A DNA stretch of 64,000 nt from Sinosporangium album (GTDB lineage: Bacteria > Actinomycetota > Actinomycetes > Streptosporangiales > Streptosporangiaceae). The stretch is taken from positions 47,857-111,856 of the forward strand of contig NZ_FNCN01000020.1 in assembly GCF_900100605.1 (NCBI RefSeq). The letters run 5' to 3'. Within the stretch, counting starts at the first letter, position 1, and every line of letters begins with the position of its first letter. This document shows positions 31,416 through 40,259 of this stretch, in pieces. Position numbers and translations under genes: made by a program. The notes under the pieces were generated by a model. The model did no database searches. It had not been told where the DNA came from and worked only from the letters and a program-made list of their open reading frames with translations.

Positions 31416-33416
31416 ATGGCGCGGCATGGGCGGGCTTATCCGGCGCCGGCCAGGGCGGTCGCGCTTCCGTGGTCGACGCTGCCGCCGCCGCCGGGCAACC
31501 TGCGCACTGTGTCGGTGGCGCCGACCGAGGTGGCGGTGGCGTGGGACGCCCCGCCCGGCGCGGTCCTCGGCTACGGCCTGTACCTGGACGGGGTGAAGCT
31601 GGGCGCAGACCAGACCGGCCTGGTGTTCACGTTCGCCGGTCTTGTCGAGGGCGGCACGTATGTGCTGGCGGTGGACGCCGCCGGCGCCGACGGCCGCTCG
31701 GACGCGGCGTGGATCCGGGTCACCACCCCGGATGCGACCGCGCCGTCGGCGCCGGCGGGGCTTGCGGTGACGGCCGCGGACCGGTACGGATTCACCGTCG
31801 CGTGGGACGCGGCGTCGGACAATGTCGCCGTCACCGGCTACGGCGTCTACCTCGACAATGTGAAGCAGGGGGCGGATCAGACCGGCCTCACCCGCGCGTT
31901 CTCGGGACTCGTGGCGGGGACGGCGTACACGGTCGAGGTAGACGCGGTCGACGCGTGGGACAACCGGTCCGCCCGGGCGGTGCTCGCCGCCTCCACGGTG
32001 CCGGATCTGCCGCCGGGCACGCCGCCGAAGCTTCGCGCCACCGCCGTCACCTACACCAGCATCGACGTGGCGTGGGACACCGCCGTCGACGAGGACCCGG
32101 TCACCGGGTACGACATCGCGTTCGACGGCACCGCGGTGGCGGTGAACCAGCCCGTCCTGGCCGCGTCGTTCCCCGGCCTGACCGAGAACACCGCCCACAC
32201 GGTGCAGGTGTGGGCGGTCGACGCGCTGGGGCAGCGCAGCACCACCCCCGCACTCCTTGTCGTGTCGACGCTGGACGACACGCCGCCGACGGTGCCGCCG
32301 ATCACGCTGGAGGTCGGCGAGGAGCACATCACCGTCGAGTGGGGGCCGTCCAGCGACGACTTCGGCGTCACCCACTACGAGGTCCACATCGACGGCGCCG
32401 TGGTGCACGCCACACCCGGTTTGGATTACACGGTGGACGGGCCGGTGCTGCGCCGCCACACCGTGGCCGGGTTGACGCCCGGCGCCGACTACCAGGTGCG
32501 CGTCGCGGCCGTCGACGAGCTGGGCCAGTTGTCGCCCGCCAACACGGTGAATGTGCAGACCAGTCCTTTGCCGTTCTTGCCGGCGGCGACGCCGGTGTAC
32601 CGGATCGGCGCGTGGGCCGCGGGTGTGACCGACATGTTCGGGGTGCTGTGGTCGGTGACCAAGCCTGCCGGGTGGGCGTCGACGCCGCCCGTGTCGCCGG
32701 TTGTGGGGGAGCTCGGCGGGGTCGACGGCGGGTTCGGCGGCGGCGGCCGGTACGGGTCGCGTGTGGTCACGCTGGAGGGTGAGGCGGTCGCCCCCACGCA
32801 GGCGGCGATGCTGGCGGCCAAGCAGCGGCTTCTCGCGGTGCTGCATCCGCGCGATATCGGCCTGTTGCGGGTCGCGGACGCGCTGCATGTGCGCCAAGCG
32901 CGGGTTCGGCTCGACCAGAAGATCCAGATCAAGGATGGGGGGTCGCTGTCGTTCACGTGGACGCTGGTGTTGCGGGCGGCGGACCCGCGCCGGTACGCCG
33001 TCACCCCGACCCGCGGGACCGCGGTCGCCGAGCTGCCGGGGTCGGGGTCGTGCACGTTGGACCTCGCCGGCAACTACCCGAGCATCCCGGCCAGGCTGCG
33101 CCTGTACGGCCCGATCCGCGATTTCACCATCACCCACGCCGAGTCGGGGACGGTGATGCGGGCGATGCCCGGCACCGAACTGCCGGCGGATCCGGAGTAT
33201 TCGCTGAGCTTGGAGTTGGCGACGCGGCAGGTGTGGGCGCATGTCCCTTCGCACGTGTGGCCGGTGCCGCGGCCCGGACGGTCGGCGTTGGCGCATCTGC
33301 CGGCGTGGTTCATGCTGCTGCCCGGCGCCAACACGCTGACGCTCGCGGGGCAGCCGGTGGCGGGCGAGGCGGGGGCGGCGCGGCTGGTGGTGGAGGCGTT
33401 CGACGCCTGGCGGTGA
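31416..33416 (+). CDS. Tail protein with four FN3 domains and distal-tail-like C-terminus
   Basis: A 666-residue protein from ATG 31416. Four fibronectin-III domains (about 27-385) with repeated VAVAWD, GYGVYLD..K.GADQTG and GLVEGGTYVLAVDAA-like motifs. They are followed by a Dit-like region (about 390-666) with GGGRYGSRVVTLEGEAVAPT, VLHPRDIGLLRVAD and GPIRDFTITHAESG. The last part closely parallels the 28109 gene, so the two are paralogues from a duplication; this copy lacks the lectin-like N-terminus. It may alternate with or sit beside the other ring protein. Confidence 0.8.
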   Translation: MARHGRAYPAPARAVALPWSTLPPPPGNLRTVSVAPTEVAVAWDAPPGAVLGYGLYLDGVKLGADQTGLVFTFAGLVEGGTYVLAVDAAGADGRSDAAWIRVTTPDATAPSAPAGLAVTAADRYGFTVAWDAASDNVAVTGYGVYLDNVKQGADQTGLTRAFSGLVAGTAYTVEVDAVDAWDNRSARAVLAASTVPDLPPGTPPKLRATAVTYTSIDVAWDTAVDEDPVTGYDIAFDGTAVAVNQPVLAASFPGLTENTAHTVQVWAVDALGQRSTTPALLVVSTLDDTPPTVPPITLEVGEEHITVEWGPSSDDFGVTHYEVHIDGAVVHATPGLDYTVDGPVLRRHTVAGLTPGADYQVRVAAVDELGQLSPANTVNVQTSPLPFLPAATPVYRIGAWAAGVTDMFGVLWSVTKPAGWASTPPVSPVVGELGGVDGGFGGGGRYGSRVVTLEGEAVAPTQAAMLAAKQRLLAVLHPRDIGLLRVADALHVRQARVRLDQKIQIKDGGSLSFTWTLVLRAADPRRYAVTPTRGTAVAELPGSGSCTLDLAGNYPSIPARLRLYGPIRDFTITHAESGTVMRAMPGTELPADPEYSLSLELATRQVWAHVPSHVWPVPRPGRSALAHLPAWFMLLPGANTLTLAGQPVAGEAGAARLVVEAFDAWR

Positions 33417-33429
33417 CCCGCCGGAGGGG

Positions 33430-33458
33430 GACGGTAACCGCGGCCGGTTGCGATCCTC
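33430..33458 (+). promoter_or_regulatory. Late-type bipartite promoter
   Basis: GACGGTAACC (33430-33439), 12 bp, GATCCTC (33452-33458), 42 bases before GTG 33501. Confidence 0.65.
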
Positions 33459-33500
33459 CGTCCCTGTTGCAGTCGGGCAGGGGCGCGGGGGTGCACGCTG

Positions 33501-36032
33501 GTGGAAGTCCAGACCGCAAGCTACAGGGCCGATTCGGTCAGCGACAGCCATTACATGGACTTCCCCAGCTGGCCGCGGCCGGGGAACCGGATCGTGGTGT
33601 CGGTCCACTCCTACGCCGGCGTGACCAGTGTGCCGTTCGGGTTCGAGCTGCACGCGTGGACGTCGAACACGCTCGGGGTCCGCCTCTACAGCAAGATCGC
33701 CACAGGGAGCGAGGGCGGGTTCAGCGTGTCGCTGTCGGACCCGACGAACCGCATCCACATGTACATGGCGGAGCACAGCGATGCCGAGGAGGTCGTCGAC
33801 GTCTACACCGGGATGGCGTCGGGGTCGGTGTCGGCCGGGTTTACGAATCTGCGGCCGGGGTCGGTGGTGGTGTCGGCCGTGTCGGTGTACCGGGTCGGCA
33901 CCTCCGGAGCGGGGATCACGTGGCCGTGGTCTCTGTCGCAGATCACCAACTACACCACCTCGTGGGCCGACAGCGGCCAGGGGAAGATGGTGCGGTCCAG
34001 TCATGCCCGCGCCACCGGCCAGTCCGGGTCGTGGTATCTGAACGACGACCTGGTCGACGGCGCCAACAGCTACGCGTGGGTACTGGCGGCGTTCGGGCCG
34101 CGCCCGGATGAGACACCGCCGACCGTGCCGGAGAACCTGCGGTTGACGGGGATGACCCCTACGAGCGTGTCGGTGGCGTGGGACGCCTCCACCGACAACG
34201 AAGGCGTCGCCGGCTACGAGACGTTCCTGGGCGGGGAGTCGAAGGGCACCACAAGCGGCCGGTCGGCGACGTTGTCGGGGCTCGCGTCGGGTGTACCGGT
34301 GGTGGTCGGGGTCGAAGCCTACGACGCCGAGGGGAACCGGTCCGGTAGAGCTGAGTTGACGGTGACGCCGATCAACGACACCACCCCTCCGGAGGCGCCG
34401 GTGGTGCGGCCTACCGCGCTGGGGGCGGGGACGATCACGGTGGGGTGGGATGTGCCGTACGACGACAGCCGCGTCACCGGCTACGGCATCTACCTGAACG
34501 GGGTCAAGCAGGGCACAGACCAGGCGGGCACCACCAAAGTGTTCACCGGCCTGGCGGCGGGCGCGCTGTACACGGTCGAGGTGGACGCGGTCGATCTGCT
34601 CGGCAACCAGTCTGCCAGGGGGGCGCGGACGCTGCGCGCCCAGCCCGACACCTCCCCCCCGTCGCTGCCGGGGGACGTGCATGTGGTGGCGCCGACCAAG
34701 ACGTCGGCGACGATCGCGTGGGAACCATCGGCCGACGACAACTCCGGTGTCGCACGGTACGGCCTGTATCTGGGGTCGCTGCGTATCGCCGAGATCCCGT
34801 CCCTGGTGTTCACCTTCACCGGGTTGACGCCGGGCATCACCTACAACCTGGGTGTCGATGCGGTGGACTGGCTCGGCAACCGGACCGGCGTGGTGCGCCT
34901 GTCGGTGGCGACGCTGCCCGACACCTCGGGGGCGGCGCCGCCGTACGAGTACGTCTTCTACGACTGGCACAGCCACCTGCCGCTCGACAGCCTCCCGCTG
35001 CAGAAGGTGTCGTTCGAGATCACGCTCGGCGGCGGGGGGACGCTGACGGCGGAGATCCCGCTGTACGACGTCGCCTACAACGTCGGCCGTGTCGCCGCCG
35101 CCACGAGGCCGGAGCGGACGATGCTGCTGGTGTACCGGGGTGAGCGGCTGGTGTGGGGCGGCCGGGTGGTGGACCCGCAGGACTACGACTCCGAATCGGG
35201 GGTGCTGCGGATCTCGGCGGAGGAGGTGGTGGGGATCTACGGCCGCCGTTTCGTCGCCTTCACCGGCCCCCGGGCTGCGACATTGGCGCACAGCGAGTTG
35301 GTGTGGCTGCTGGAGCACGCCGCCACCCCAGCCGATCTGCGGTGGCTCACCCATGAGGGGGTGCCCGGCCTGGTGCCGGTGGACCGCGAGTACCGGGCTG
35401 AGGAGTTCCCGCGGATTCTGGAGCGGGCCGAGGAGGTGGCGGCGGCGCCGGGCGGGTTCGAATGGTGGACCAAGCCGTCGTGGGACGCGCTGAACGACCG
35501 GCCGAGGTTCGAGCTGCGCCGCGTAAGCCGCGACACGCCGCCGGACACCGGGTTGACTCTGGAGTACCCGGGCAATGTGCGCCGGTACAGGAGGTCGACC
35601 AGGCGCGGCTTGGAGACGCGGACGTGGGGCAAGCTGTCGAAACCGGACGGCGGGGTGCTGCTGTCGTCGACGACGCGGAACGACCTGCTGGCGGAGGGGT
35701 GGCCGCTGGTGGAGGAGGCGTACCAGTTCGACGGGCTCACCTCGCAGGCGGCGCTGGACGCCGAAACGGCGCGGGCCTCGGCCGCGGCCTCGGGCGCGAA
35801 GCAGGTGTTCGAGTTCGATCTGGCGATCGGCGCGGATGTGCGGTGGTGGGAGTGGGAGCTCGGCGGCATGGTGCAGGCGGTGATCGTCGACCACCTGTAT
35901 CCGGGGCTGCCGGACGGGACACCCGGCCTGGACCGGGACATGAAGTTTGTGGCGTTGAGGGTGCAGCCGGACTCTGACGAGGGCGAGCTGGTGACGTTGG
36001 TGACGGGCGAGCACACCGTCGCCGCCGACTGA
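33501..36032 (+). CDS. Large tail-hub protein: lectin-like N-terminus, three FN3 domains, Gp37-like C-terminus
   Basis: An 843-residue protein from GTG 33501. Residues 1-200 match the N-terminus of the 28109 gene (NRIVVSVHSYAG, RLYSKIATG). Three FN3 domains follow (about 204-475). The C-terminus begins EYVFYDWHSHLPLDSLPLQK and continues with GERLVWGGRVVDPQDYDSES and YPGNVRRYRRS. That is the layout of siphovirus tail-associated hub proteins (phage minor tail, ReqiPepy6 Gp37-like). It would close the tail tube and start infection. A 1778-codon open frame on the opposite strand is a codon-bias shadow. Confidence 0.8.
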   Translation: MEVQTASYRADSVSDSHYMDFPSWPRPGNRIVVSVHSYAGVTSVPFGFELHAWTSNTLGVRLYSKIATGSEGGFSVSLSDPTNRIHMYMAEHSDAEEVVDVYTGMASGSVSAGFTNLRPGSVVVSAVSVYRVGTSGAGITWPWSLSQITNYTTSWADSGQGKMVRSSHARATGQSGSWYLNDDLVDGANSYAWVLAAFGPRPDETPPTVPENLRLTGMTPTSVSVAWDASTDNEGVAGYETFLGGESKGTTSGRSATLSGLASGVPVVVGVEAYDAEGNRSGRAELTVTPINDTTPPEAPVVRPTALGAGTITVGWDVPYDDSRVTGYGIYLNGVKQGTDQAGTTKVFTGLAAGALYTVEVDAVDLLGNQSARGARTLRAQPDTSPPSLPGDVHVVAPTKTSATIAWEPSADDNSGVARYGLYLGSLRIAEIPSLVFTFTGLTPGITYNLGVDAVDWLGNRTGVVRLSVATLPDTSGAAPPYEYVFYDWHSHLPLDSLPLQKVSFEITLGGGGTLTAEIPLYDVAYNVGRVAAATRPERTMLLVYRGERLVWGGRVVDPQDYDSESGVLRISAEEVVGIYGRRFVAFTGPRAATLAHSELVWLLEHAATPADLRWLTHEGVPGLVPVDREYRAEEFPRILERAEEVAAAPGGFEWWTKPSWDALNDRPRFELRRVSRDTPPDTGLTLEYPGNVRRYRRSTRRGLETRTWGKLSKPDGGVLLSSTTRNDLLAEGWPLVEEAYQFDGLTSQAALDAETARASAAASGAKQVFEFDLAIGADVRWWEWELGGMVQAVIVDHLYPGLPDGTPGLDRDMKFVALRVQPDSDEGELVTLVTGEHTVAAD

Positions 36033-36053
36033 GGACGACTGGGGGGCGGGGTT

Positions 36054-36482
36054 GTGGCCGGGCGGGGTTCGGGCGATCTGCGGGACAGCGATCTGGTGCG
36101 GTTGGTGCGGGAGCTGCGGGACCGGGTGAAGACGCTGGAGTTGCAGGCCGCATCGCGGGTGGTGCCGTTCATCGCCGAGTCGACCAGCACAGGGTCGGCG
36201 TCGTACACGCGGATGGCGTGGTCGAGTTTCCCGAGGTCGGGGTCGTCGCTGTCGGCGGACGTGGTGGTGGCCCTGTCGGGCGCGTCCAGTGTGGATGTGC
36301 AGCTGCGGGCCGACGGGGTGGAGGTCGGTGTGGTGGCGGTGTCGGTGTCGGGGGCGGTGTCGGTGGGCGGGTTCCTGCCGTCGACGTGGCCGTTCGGCGA
36401 CCGGCGGATCGTGGATGTGCGGGTGAAGGCGAACGGCGGCGGGTCGGTGGATGTGGCCGTGGTGGGGGCCTGGCACCGGTGA
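36054..36482 (+). CDS. Small tail-tip protein with coiled coil
   Basis: A 142-residue protein from GTG 36054, 21 bases after the hub gene. A short coiled coil (LVRLVRELRDRVKTLELQAA) precedes a Val/Ser/Gly-rich beta domain (FPRSGSSLSADVVVALSG, VRVKANGGGSVDVAVVGAWH). The design is that of a trimeric fibre tip or chaperone. No family known. Confidence 0.6.
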   Translation: MAGRGSGDLRDSDLVRLVRELRDRVKTLELQAASRVVPFIAESTSTGSASYTRMAWSSFPRSGSSLSADVVVALSGASSVDVQLRADGVEVGVVAVSVSGAVSVGGFLPSTWPFGDRRIVDVRVKANGGGSVDVAVVGAWHR

Positions 36483-36486
36483 ACGG

Positions 36487-36515
36487 GACGGTAGCCGCGC
36501 CTGGGGGGCAGCATG
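36487..36515 (+). promoter_or_regulatory. Late-type bipartite promoter before lysis-module genes
   Basis: GACGGTAGCC (36487-36496), 12 bp, CAGCATG (36509-36515), 43 bases before ATG 36559. Confidence 0.6.
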
Positions 36516-36558
36516 CCGGGTTGTCAGTGCAGGGGTGCGGTGTTCCGGAGGGGGCGGC

Positions 36559-36948
36559 ATGGCGACCCAAGACGATGAACCGACCGCGGGGGAGCTATGG
36601 CGTGTCATCCGCCGTGTAGAGGAGAGCATGAAGGAGGTCCGCGGCGAACTCCGCGACGGGATCACCGAGCTGCGGTCCGAACTGCGCGAGGTGGTGTCGG
36701 TGCTGCGGGGTGAGGCGACGTCGCGGGCCCTGCTGACCCATCGGGTCGAGCAGTTGGAGGCCGGCCACGCCGATCAGGAGACGCGGCTGAGGCTGGCGAT
36801 GGACGACCTGGCCGCCCGCAAGAAGGAGGCGCAGGAAGAGCAGAAAGCCGCTGAGAGGGAGCGCCGCGTCAACAGGTGGATCATGACGGCGCTGAGTGCG
36901 CTGGCGATCGGCGTGACGCTGGTGTTCAACCTGTTGAAGGGAAGCTGA
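36559..36948 (+). CDS. Coiled-coil membrane protein (holin/XhlA-like)
   Basis: A 129-residue protein. Residues about 12-105 are heptad-rich and highly charged (VIRRVEESMKEVRGELRDGI, then KKEAQEEQKAAERERR). A single transmembrane helix is near the C-terminus (WIMTALSALAIGVTLVFNLL). This matches XhlA/haemolysin-type lysis proteins that work with a holin. It is directly before the holin candidate and has its own promoter. Confidence 0.65.
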   Translation: MATQDDEPTAGELWRVIRRVEESMKEVRGELRDGITELRSELREVVSVLRGEATSRALLTHRVEQLEAGHADQETRLRLAMDDLAARKKEAQEEQKAAERERRVNRWIMTALSALAIGVTLVFNLLKGS

Positions 36949-36975
36949 CGCAAACCGGCCGGGCGCTGCATCCTG
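36947..36975 (+). promoter_or_regulatory. Late-type bipartite promoter for the holin gene
   Basis: GACGCAAACC (36947-36956) overlaps the stop of the preceding gene; 12 bp, then CATCCTG (36969-36975). GTG 37010 is 34 bases downstream. Confidence 0.65.
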
Positions 36976-37009
36976 CACGGGTCGTTCTCGACCCTCGGGG
37001 GGCAGAGCA

Positions 37010-37315
37010 GTGTCGGATTTCTTCAAGTCCCAGATGCGGACGCATGTGCCGGTGTGGGTGAGCTCGCTGGCGGCGTGGCTCGCCTCCAAGGGGCTGGACC
37101 TGGACGTGGACGCCGCGGTGGTGGTGGCGTTCGGTCTGGTGGTCTCGGGCTACTACCTGCTGGCGCGGACGCTGGAGAAGGTGCCGCAGGTTGCGTGGCT
37201 GGGCCGGTTCATGCTGTCGGTGGGGCTGGTCGGGGAGCCGTCCTACCAGCAGGGCAGGCCGGTCGCGGCGGAGCGGGGCGGGCACAGGTTCCCGCCGGGC
37301 GGCCGCGACCTCTAA
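37010..37315 (+). CDS. Holin candidate
   Basis: A 101-residue protein from GTG 37010. One or two transmembrane segments (VPVWVSSLAAWLASKGLDLD; VVVAFGLVVSGYYLLARTLE) and a basic, Gly/Pro-rich tail (GGHRFPPGGRDL). The size, position after the tail module and own late promoter fit an actinophage holin. The endolysin gene is far away at 57 kb under the same promoter type. Confidence 0.65.
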   Translation: MSDFFKSQMRTHVPVWVSSLAAWLASKGLDLDVDAAVVVAFGLVVSGYYLLARTLEKVPQVAWLGRFMLSVGLVGEPSYQQGRPVAAERGGHRFPPGGRDL

Positions 37316-37360
37316 ACTCTGTTCGCAGTGGGACACGCCTTCGGGGGTGTTTCCTTCCGG

Positions 37361-37453
37361 GGTACGCCGCTCTTCTTCTCGGGTGGCGGGGTGGGGGCCG
37401 CTTCCTCATCCCGCCTGTCGACAGCCCGAGCAAGGGGGCGGCGTACCTTTTTT
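37361..37453 (+). terminator. Nested three-stem terminator
   Basis: GGTACGCCGC (37361-37370) pairs with GCGGCGTACC (37438-37447), followed by six T. Inside, CTCGGG (37378-37383) pairs with CCCGAG (37425-37430), and inside that GGCGGG (37385-37390) with CCCGCC (37410-37415). It ends the late tail/holin transcript before the convergent gene at 37460. Unusually elaborate for a simple terminator. Confidence 0.7.
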
Positions 37454-37459
37454 CGTGTC

Positions 37460-38056
37460 TTAGAGGCCGATGGTGACGGGGTTGCGCGGCGGTGGGGCGC
37501 CGGCGGTGTCGGGTTGGGCTGTGCTGTAGGCGGTGTGCCAGTCGTCGAGTTGGAGGGCGACGCGGCCGGGGTCGGGGCCGCAGGAGCCGGGCACGGGTGA
37601 GACGCAGGTTTCGGCGAGGACGGCCCATACGCCGTGTGTGCCGTCGGTGTCGGCCATGTCGGTCAGGTCGCAGTGCTCGAACTGGCGTCGGGCCGCCTCG
37701 ACGGTGAGGCGTAGTCGTGCGGCGATGGTGTCCCAGGTGGTGCCGCGCATCAGTTCGACGGTGACGGCGCGGTGGAGGAGTTCGGCGGCCATGACGCGCA
37801 GGCGGGCGGCGCGGTCGAGGAACTCGCCTGGGAGGGCGTTGCGGTCGTCGGTGGTGGGGACGAGGCCGGCGGCGTAGTCGGCGATTTCTTTTGCGGTGTT
37901 GGAGGCGCCGACGCGGGCGGCTTGTCGTCCGTCTAAGCGGGGTGCGGGTGCGATGTGCAGGAGGTGGGGGTCTTGCACCGGGGGTCCTCCGTGAGGGGGT
38001 TGCGGGGGCTCCAGGCTGGTTGTCGCGGTCGGGTTCCACATTAGAGACCGCGCCAC
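37460..38056 (-). CDS. HTH-containing protein, possible regulator
   Basis: A 198-residue protein. The centre has RAVTVELMRGTTWDTIAARL followed by RLTVEAARRQFEHC, a typical helix-turn-helix of the actinobacterial G-x-T-W-x-x-I/V-A type. The N-terminal region is Pro-rich and disordered, and the C-terminal part has two Cys. It is divergent from the recombination/replication operon at 38282, with an early-type operator between, so a regulatory role there is plausible. Start 38056 or ATG 38041 cannot be decided. Confidence 0.55.
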   Translation of the reverse strand: MARSLMWNPTATTSLEPPQPPHGGPPVQDPHLLHIAPAPRLDGRQAARVGASNTAKEIADYAAGLVPTTDDRNALPGEFLDRAARLRVMAAELLHRAVTVELMRGTTWDTIAARLRLTVEAARRQFEHCDLTDMADTDGTHGVWAVLAETCVSPVPGSCGPDPGRVALQLDDWHTAYSTAQPDTAGAPPPRNPVTIGL

Positions 38057-38109
38057 CGGTCGGTGATCTTTTGGTCATAACTTGCATCGCGCCGATTAAT
38101 GCCCTATCT

Positions 38110-38140
38110 TCACTCATAGTTAAGCATTCATTTTGAGTAT
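38110..38140. promoter_or_regulatory. Early-type operator, partial copy E
   Basis: TTCACTCATAGTT and ATTTTGAGTAT form an inverted repeat in an A+T-rich patch between divergent genes. The half-sites match those at 1.8, 47.9 and 55.1 kb, and GGGGCGGGACG follows. A clear -35/-10 pair at the standard place is not visible on the plus strand. A late-type core (GACGTTAGGT at 38153) is only a weak match. Confidence 0.5.
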
Positions 38141-38281
38141 TAATAGGGGCGGGACGTTAGGTGGTCCGGGCGGGTTCCATCCATCCGCATCACCGCGCCT
38201 CGCTCCCGGAGGCACTCGCACGCTGCGGGCGGGGAAGGGGAGCGGCCCCTTGTCCGACCGCCCGACGGAAGGAAACCCACT

Positions 38282-39430
38282 GTGAACCTCGTCTTTGAGG
38301 ACGCCACCCCGATGTCTGAGAAGGCCCGTATCTGCCTGGACGGCCTGTCCGGCTCGGGCAAGACCAAGACCGCTCTGCGGCTCGCACGCGGCCTCGTCGG
38401 CCCCAACGGGCTGATCGGTGTCGTGGACACCGAGCGCGGCAACGCCTCGAAGTACTCGCGCAAGCACCCGTTCAAGCGCCTGAACCTCACCCACTTCTCT
38501 CCAGAAGCCCTGACGGCCGCAACCGCCGCCGCCGCCCACGCCGGTATCGGCTGCCTGATCGTGGACACCTTCACCCATTTCTGGTCCGGGCAGGGCGGAA
38601 TGCTGGCCCTGGTGGACGCCAAGCGTTCCACCGGTCCGTTCGGCGGCTGGAAAGACGCCCGCCCGATCGAGCAGAAGATGATGGACGCCCTCTTCGGCTT
38701 CCCCGGGCACGTCATCGTGACGCTGCGGGTCAAGGCGGACTACGTCCTGAGCACGGACGAGAACGGCCGCCCCAAAGTGACCAAGGTCGGCATGAAGCCG
38801 GACCAGCGAGAAGGACTGGAGTACGAGTTCGACGTGGCTGGAAGCCTCGACCTCGGCCACGTGCTGACGATCACCAAGAGCAGGATCGACGACGTGCCCG
38901 AGATGGCCGTAGGCGCCACTCATCTGCTGCCCGGCGAAGACCTCGGCGAGGTCATCGGTGACTGGCTCGCCGACGGCGAGAAGCTGCCCACGCTGCTGGA
39001 CTACCGCGACATGGTGATGTCGGCCACCAGCGTGGAGAAACTGCGCGAGACCAGGGCCGAGGTGTTCCACCGCAACATGCAGGGCCTGCCGCTCGTCGAC
39101 AACGGGCGTACCCTCGCGCTGGCCGAGTTCATCGACGCCAGGGGCATGGACCTGAAGCGGCAGACCCAGCTGCCCGCCCCCACCGCGGCGGCCGTCCCGC
39201 AGAACACGCCCACCGGACCCGTGCACCGGCCCGTCGACGCGGCAGGCGTCGCCGACTACACACTCCGCATCGGCCAGGCCCCCGCCCCGGATCACCTCGA
39301 CCCCATCGAGCGGGAGCTGCGCGACAGGTACGCCGACCAGAGCATGCCCGAGGCCGACCTGGACTACCTGCTGACGGTGCTGGAGCAGCGCCGCACCAAC
39401 CTCGCCACCCTCCGCAAGGCGCACGCATGA
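38282..39430 (+). CDS. RecA-like recombination ATPase (Sak4/AAA_24 type)
   Basis: A 382-residue protein from GTG 38282 (GGAAGGAAA upstream). Walker A is GLSGSGKTKTA (21-31), and a Walker B-like CLIVDTFTHFW is at 91-101. It continues with GHVIVTLRVKADYVL and ITKSRIDDVPEMA. Sak4-like single-strand annealing/RecA mini-proteins of phages have this core; the C-terminal hundred residues are a linker and helical tail. It starts a tightly coupled operon (38282-44718) of replication and recombination genes. Confidence 0.7.
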   Translation: MNLVFEDATPMSEKARICLDGLSGSGKTKTALRLARGLVGPNGLIGVVDTERGNASKYSRKHPFKRLNLTHFSPEALTAATAAAAHAGIGCLIVDTFTHFWSGQGGMLALVDAKRSTGPFGGWKDARPIEQKMMDALFGFPGHVIVTLRVKADYVLSTDENGRPKVTKVGMKPDQREGLEYEFDVAGSLDLGHVLTITKSRIDDVPEMAVGATHLLPGEDLGEVIGDWLADGEKLPTLLDYRDMVMSATSVEKLRETRAEVFHRNMQGLPLVDNGRTLALAEFIDARGMDLKRQTQLPAPTAAAVPQNTPTGPVHRPVDAAGVADYTLRIGQAPAPDHLDPIERELRDRYADQSMPEADLDYLLTVLEQRRTNLATLRKAHA

Positions 39431-39996
39431 CCGAGAACACGCCGCTGTCCCGCGAGGACGCCTCCAGCGTCTACCTCGCCGGCCGCCTCCTGGAAGAGAT
39501 CGCCAAGAAGCTGATCGCCCTCGGCGGCGAGGCCATGGCCGCCCGCACCTCCGACGACCTGCCTGTCCTGCCCGCGGGTGACTGCCAGTCCGGCTACCTC
39601 GGCGGGCTGCGCCTCGGGTCGACCCGCATGGACCCGCCCAAGATCACCGCCTCGCTCCGGGCCGATGACCCGGAGCTGGTGCAGTGGGCGCTCGACAGCC
39701 CCCACTACCGGCACAACGTCCTCACCGTCCAGGTCCTCGCCCCCGCCGTGGTGGAGCAGATCAAAAAGCACGCCGCCAAGGTCGGCGCACCCGTCGACCC
39801 GAACGGCGAGATCGTGCCCGGCCTCACCGTCACGACCGGCGACCCCACCCCCTACAAGCAGCTGCACAAGCCGCTGCGCGACGAACTGGTCGCGCCCGAA
39901 CGCATCCACGCCCTCGCTCTGGCGCTGCTGGCCGGGGAAGCCGCCCTCCCCGGCCGGCCCGCTCCCGCCCTCACACCCCTCGGAGAAACCTCATGA
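39427..39996 (+). CDS. Uncharacterised protein of the recombination operon
   Basis: A 189-residue protein coupled to the ATPase by ATGA overlap and to WhiB by another. N-terminal helices (YLAGRLLEEIAKKLIALGGE) are followed by a mixed domain with GSTRMDPPKITASLRADDPE and a long helical end. The operon neighbours suggest a DNA-metabolism partner, such as a single-strand annealing or binding protein, but no motif proves it. Confidence 0.55.
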   Translation: MTENTPLSREDASSVYLAGRLLEEIAKKLIALGGEAMAARTSDDLPVLPAGDCQSGYLGGLRLGSTRMDPPKITASLRADDPELVQWALDSPHYRHNVLTVQVLAPAVVEQIKKHAAKVGAPVDPNGEIVPGLTVTTGDPTPYKQLHKPLRDELVAPERIHALALALLAGEAALPGRPAPALTPLGETS

Positions 39997-40259
39997 CCCG
40001 CTCCGACTGGATGAAGAACGCCGCCTGCCGCGACGCCGACCCCGAGATCTTCTTCCCCATCGGCAGTCCGGGCACCGCCGTCTACCGGCAGACCGTCCAG
40101 GCCGCCAAAGCGGTCTGCGACACCTGCCCCGTCACCGAGCGGTGCCTCAGCGATGCGATGGCGAAGCCGAGCTTGCAGGGGGTGTGGGGCGGCCTGGAGG
40201 AGGACGAGCGGCGCCGCCTGCGCCGCCGCATGTACCGCGCCAAGGAGGCGGTCTCGTGA
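39993..40259 (+). CDS. WhiB-like iron-sulphur transcription factor
   Basis: An 88-residue protein with Cys at 12, 42, 45 and 51 (NAACRD; CDTCPVTERC) for a 4Fe-4S cluster. GVWGG is at 63-67, followed by a basic C-terminus (ERRRLRRRMYRAKEAV). All family signatures are present. WhiB proteins bind the principal sigma factor at promoters; phage WhiB proteins can alter host gene expression. Coupled on both sides by 4-base overlaps. Confidence 0.93.
   Translation: MTRSDWMKNAACRDADPEIFFPIGSPGTAVYRQTVQAAKAVCDTCPVTERCLSDAMAKPSLQGVWGGLEEDERRRLRRRMYRAKEAVS

Noticed and set aside
31329..36665. 1778-codon open frame on the minus strand
   Set aside because: It lies opposite FN3 tail genes whose proteins are clearly real; the open frame follows from the G+C-biased third codon positions and its product is Arg/His/Pro-rich without domains.
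38153..38181. Additional late-type promoter copy
   Set aside because: GACGTTAGGT lacks the AACC end and the second block TTCCATC fits poorly; kept only as a weak match.
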